Source of the DNA: Acidimicrobiaceae bacterium
GTDB taxonomy: Bacteria > Actinomycetota > Acidimicrobiia > Acidimicrobiales > RAAP-2
Assembly: GCA_013044405.1 (NCBI GenBank)
Contig: JABEUR010000042.1
Location: forward strand, 1-34,562
DNA: 34,562 bases
Direction of reading: 5' to 3'
The notes under the pieces were generated by a model. It did not search any database, was not told where the DNA came from, and saw only the letters and a program-made list of their open reading frames with translations. Position numbers and translations under genes: made by a program. Position 1 is the stretch's first letter; each line of letters opens with the position of its first letter. This document shows, piece after piece, positions 33,313 through 34,562 of this stretch.

Positions 33313-33918
33313 ATGAAAGACAAATTGCGCGGGTTTCTTGGATTCCTGGGCCTCATCGAGGACGAGTACGGCGAGTACGGCTCGACAGGTCCGGCGCGCC
33401 CGTTTTCGGATCAGCCCGTCATGGCCGAGGAACCTGAGTGGTCGGCACCTCCGACGCACCATCCACGCCAGTTTCCGACCACTCCAGGACCCAGCCAGGT
33501 CCGAGCGCCCAGCGCTCAGCCTGCACCACAGCGAACGTCGTCGATATCGGTGCTCGATGGAGGCAACCAGGTGCCGCGAGTGCGGTCCATCCCGGGACCG
33601 GGCATAACTCGCGGGGTCCCATCTTCGGGCCCGGAGCGAGACGCCGCGGTGTTCATCCCACGTTCCTACAACGAGTCTCGGCGCATTACCGACCTGTTGC
33701 GAGCCAATCGGGCGGTGGTGCTCAACGTCGCGCCCGTGGAGCCCGGTCTCGGGCGCCGACTGGTCGACTTCGCTGCAGGAACGGCCTACGCCCTCAACGC
33801 CAAGATTGAGATCCTGGACAGCGGGGTCTACCTGATCTGTCCCCAGGGCGTGCACCTGGGCAGTGTCGAAAGGGAGCGACTGCGCGCGACGGACTATCGC
33901 GAGCTGGATAACGCATGA
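33313..33918 (+). CDS. sepF: Cell division protein SepF
   Basis: A 201-residue SepF, which bundles FtsZ and tethers it to the membrane. It begins with a short amphipathic membrane-binding helix (MKDKLRGFLGFLGLIEDEY). A long proline-rich linker runs over about residues 25-105. The conserved SepF core follows, with VFIPRSYNESRRITDLLRANRAVVLNV, RRLVDFAAGTAYALNAKIE and VYLICPQGV. The ATG at 33313 has a clear AAGGAG ribosome binding site. Because ftsA is absent from the cluster, SepF is the likely Z-ring anchor. The stop overlaps the yggT ATG (ATGA). Confidence 0.95.
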   Translation: MKDKLRGFLGFLGLIEDEYGEYGSTGPARPFSDQPVMAEEPEWSAPPTHHPRQFPTTPGPSQVRAPSAQPAPQRTSSISVLDGGNQVPRVRSIPGPGITRGVPSSGPERDAAVFIPRSYNESRRITDLLRANRAVVLNVAPVEPGLGRRLVDFAAGTAYALNAKIEILDSGVYLICPQGVHLGSVERERLRATDYRELDNA

Positions 33919-34166
33919 TCCTCGTACACGACCTGATCTCCCTGTACATCTTGATCTTGATCGTCTCTGCACTGCTGAGCTGGTTTCCGACCACCAATTC
34001 CTCGGGGGCGCTCGCAACGACCAAGAGGGTCCTCTACGAGGTGAGTGAACCGGTTCTACGGCCCTTGCGCATGGTGCTTCCGCGCCCCCAGTTCGGTGGG
34101 GTCGGTATCGACTTGTCGGTGCTGGTGGCGATAATCCTCTTGAGCTTCATCAACCGAATCATTTGA
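33915..34166 (+). CDS. YggT family membrane protein
   Basis: An 83-residue membrane protein with two helices, LYILILIVSALLSWF near the start and LSVLVAIILLSFINRII at the end. They are separated by a short cytoplasmic or periplasmic stretch containing the family pattern SEPVLRPLRMVLPRP. The molecular role is not established, though members sit between sepF and divIVA in many Gram-positive clusters and have been linked to division or osmotic stress. The ATG overlaps the sepF stop. It ends about 44 bp before the divIVA start. Confidence 0.92.
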   Translation: MILVHDLISLYILILIVSALLSWFPTTNSSGALATTKRVLYEVSEPVLRPLRMVLPRPQFGGVGIDLSVLVAIILLSFINRII

Positions 34167-34210
34167 TCGCTAAACCGCGTCGCCCTTTCGTCTAGAAGTA
34201 GGGTGGCTGC

Positions 34211-34562
34211 ATGGAAAGTTCGGATACCGCTTACTCAGCAATCGACGCCATCGATACGGTGGCCTTCAAGGTCGGCCTGAAGGGCTACAACGTCGATGAG
34301 GTCGATGAGTTCTTGGAGCGCCTGTCGGCTGAAGTTCGTCAGATGAAGGACTTGGTCGTCCAACAGCGCCAGCAGTTGCGTCAGGCCGCCGAGAGGATTA
34401 ATCAGTTGGACGCACGGGGTCCTTCAGCTCCGGCGAGTCAGGTCTCGGCGCCAGCACCAGCGCCGGCGCGCGCGCCGAGCACCAGTGGTGCCGAGCAGGT
34501 CACCGCGATGATCGCGATGGCTCAGCAGTTCATTGAGCAGGCCCAACAGGAGGCCGAGACCA
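34211..34562 (+). CDS. divIVA: DivIVA/Wag31 polar growth protein (truncated by window end)
   Basis: The first 117 residues of a DivIVA family coiled-coil protein; the rest is beyond the right edge. The N-terminal membrane-binding domain is recognisable as IDTVAFKVGLKGYNVDEVDEFLERL, followed by a coiled coil (SAEVRQMKDLVVQQRQQLR). An Ala/Pro-rich spacer (about residues 72-92) precedes a second helical segment (AMIAMAQQFIEQAQQEAET). In actinobacteria this protein marks the poles and curved membrane and recruits wall synthesis. The ATG has TAGGGTGG upstream. Its separate 44 bp gap from yggT may contain a promoter, but no good box is seen. Confidence 0.93.
   Translation, partial: MESSDTAYSAIDAIDTVAFKVGLKGYNVDEVDEFLERLSAEVRQMKDLVVQQRQQLRQAAERINQLDARGPSAPASQVSAPAPAPARAPSTSGAEQVTAMIAMAQQFIEQAQQEAET

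Noticed and set aside
32482..34017. A 511-codon open frame on the minus strand opposite ftsZ end, yggS and sepF
   Set aside because: It lies entirely antisense to three well-identified genes and its translation shows no domain. It is best explained as a codon-bias shadow.
1..34562. tRNA, rRNA, CRISPR array, insertion sequence, prophage or toxin-antitoxin module
   Set aside because: I looked for cloverleaf-like ends, regular repeats, transposase motifs and paired small genes on both strands and saw none. A covariance-model search would be more reliable for small RNAs.

Overview
The window looks like chromosomal DNA of an actinobacterium. The phylum call rests on a cell-division cluster without ftsA, an ftsZ-yggS-sepF-yggT-divIVA tail, a DUF3040 membrane protein and a tightly packed gene layout with many GTG starts. 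The class Acidimicrobiia is my best guess but only a guess. I see no rRNA, tRNA, CRISPR array, transposase or phage gene. The DNA is moderately GC-rich throughout, with no obvious foreign island.

Region 1 (1-5.6 kb) holds a small conserved hypothetical on the minus strand, an acetyl-CoA hydrolase/CoA-transferase, a CHAD protein, and an esterase overlapped by a formylglycine-type sulfatase or phosphonate monoester hydrolase. Region 2 (5.6-11.2 kb) holds a DHA2-type MFS exporter, then a polar amino-acid ABC importer (binding protein, permease, ATPase) whose ATPase stop overlaps the start of a family III CoA-transferase. Region 3 (11.2-16.7 kb) is mostly minus strand: a nitroreductase, an ABC-2 exporter pair and a Fur-family regulator. 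The regulator is divergent from msrA, and a nitronate monooxygenase-like flavoprotein and a low-molecular-weight protein phosphatase follow. A gene-free stretch lies at 15.77-16.2 kb.

Region 4 (16.8-19.5 kb) is a plus-strand run of overlapping or closely spaced genes: DUF3040, a ROK sugar kinase, a small conserved protein, an HNH protein and a lipoate-ligase or octanoyltransferase-like protein. Region 5 (19.6 kb to the right edge) is the division and cell wall (dcw) cluster: mraZ, rsmH, ftsL-like, ftsI, murE, mraY, ftsW, murG, murC, murB, ftsQ, ftsZ, yggS, sepF, yggT and a truncated divIVA. These genes make the lipid-linked meso-DAP peptidoglycan precursor (MurB, MurC, MurE, MraY, MurG), polymerise and crosslink it at the septum (FtsW, FtsI), and build and position the Z-ring (FtsZ, SepF, FtsQ, FtsL, DivIVA).

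The most interesting signals are regulatory or organisational. Five TGG-type repeats at an exact 10-bp period overlap the mraZ promoter, as expected for an MraZ operator. A 75-nt hairpin lies just before rsmH and buries its ribosome binding site. murF and murD are missing from their usual places. An amino-acid ABC importer is translationally coupled to a CoA-transferase. Two divergent genes (fur-like and msrA) appear to be leaderless.
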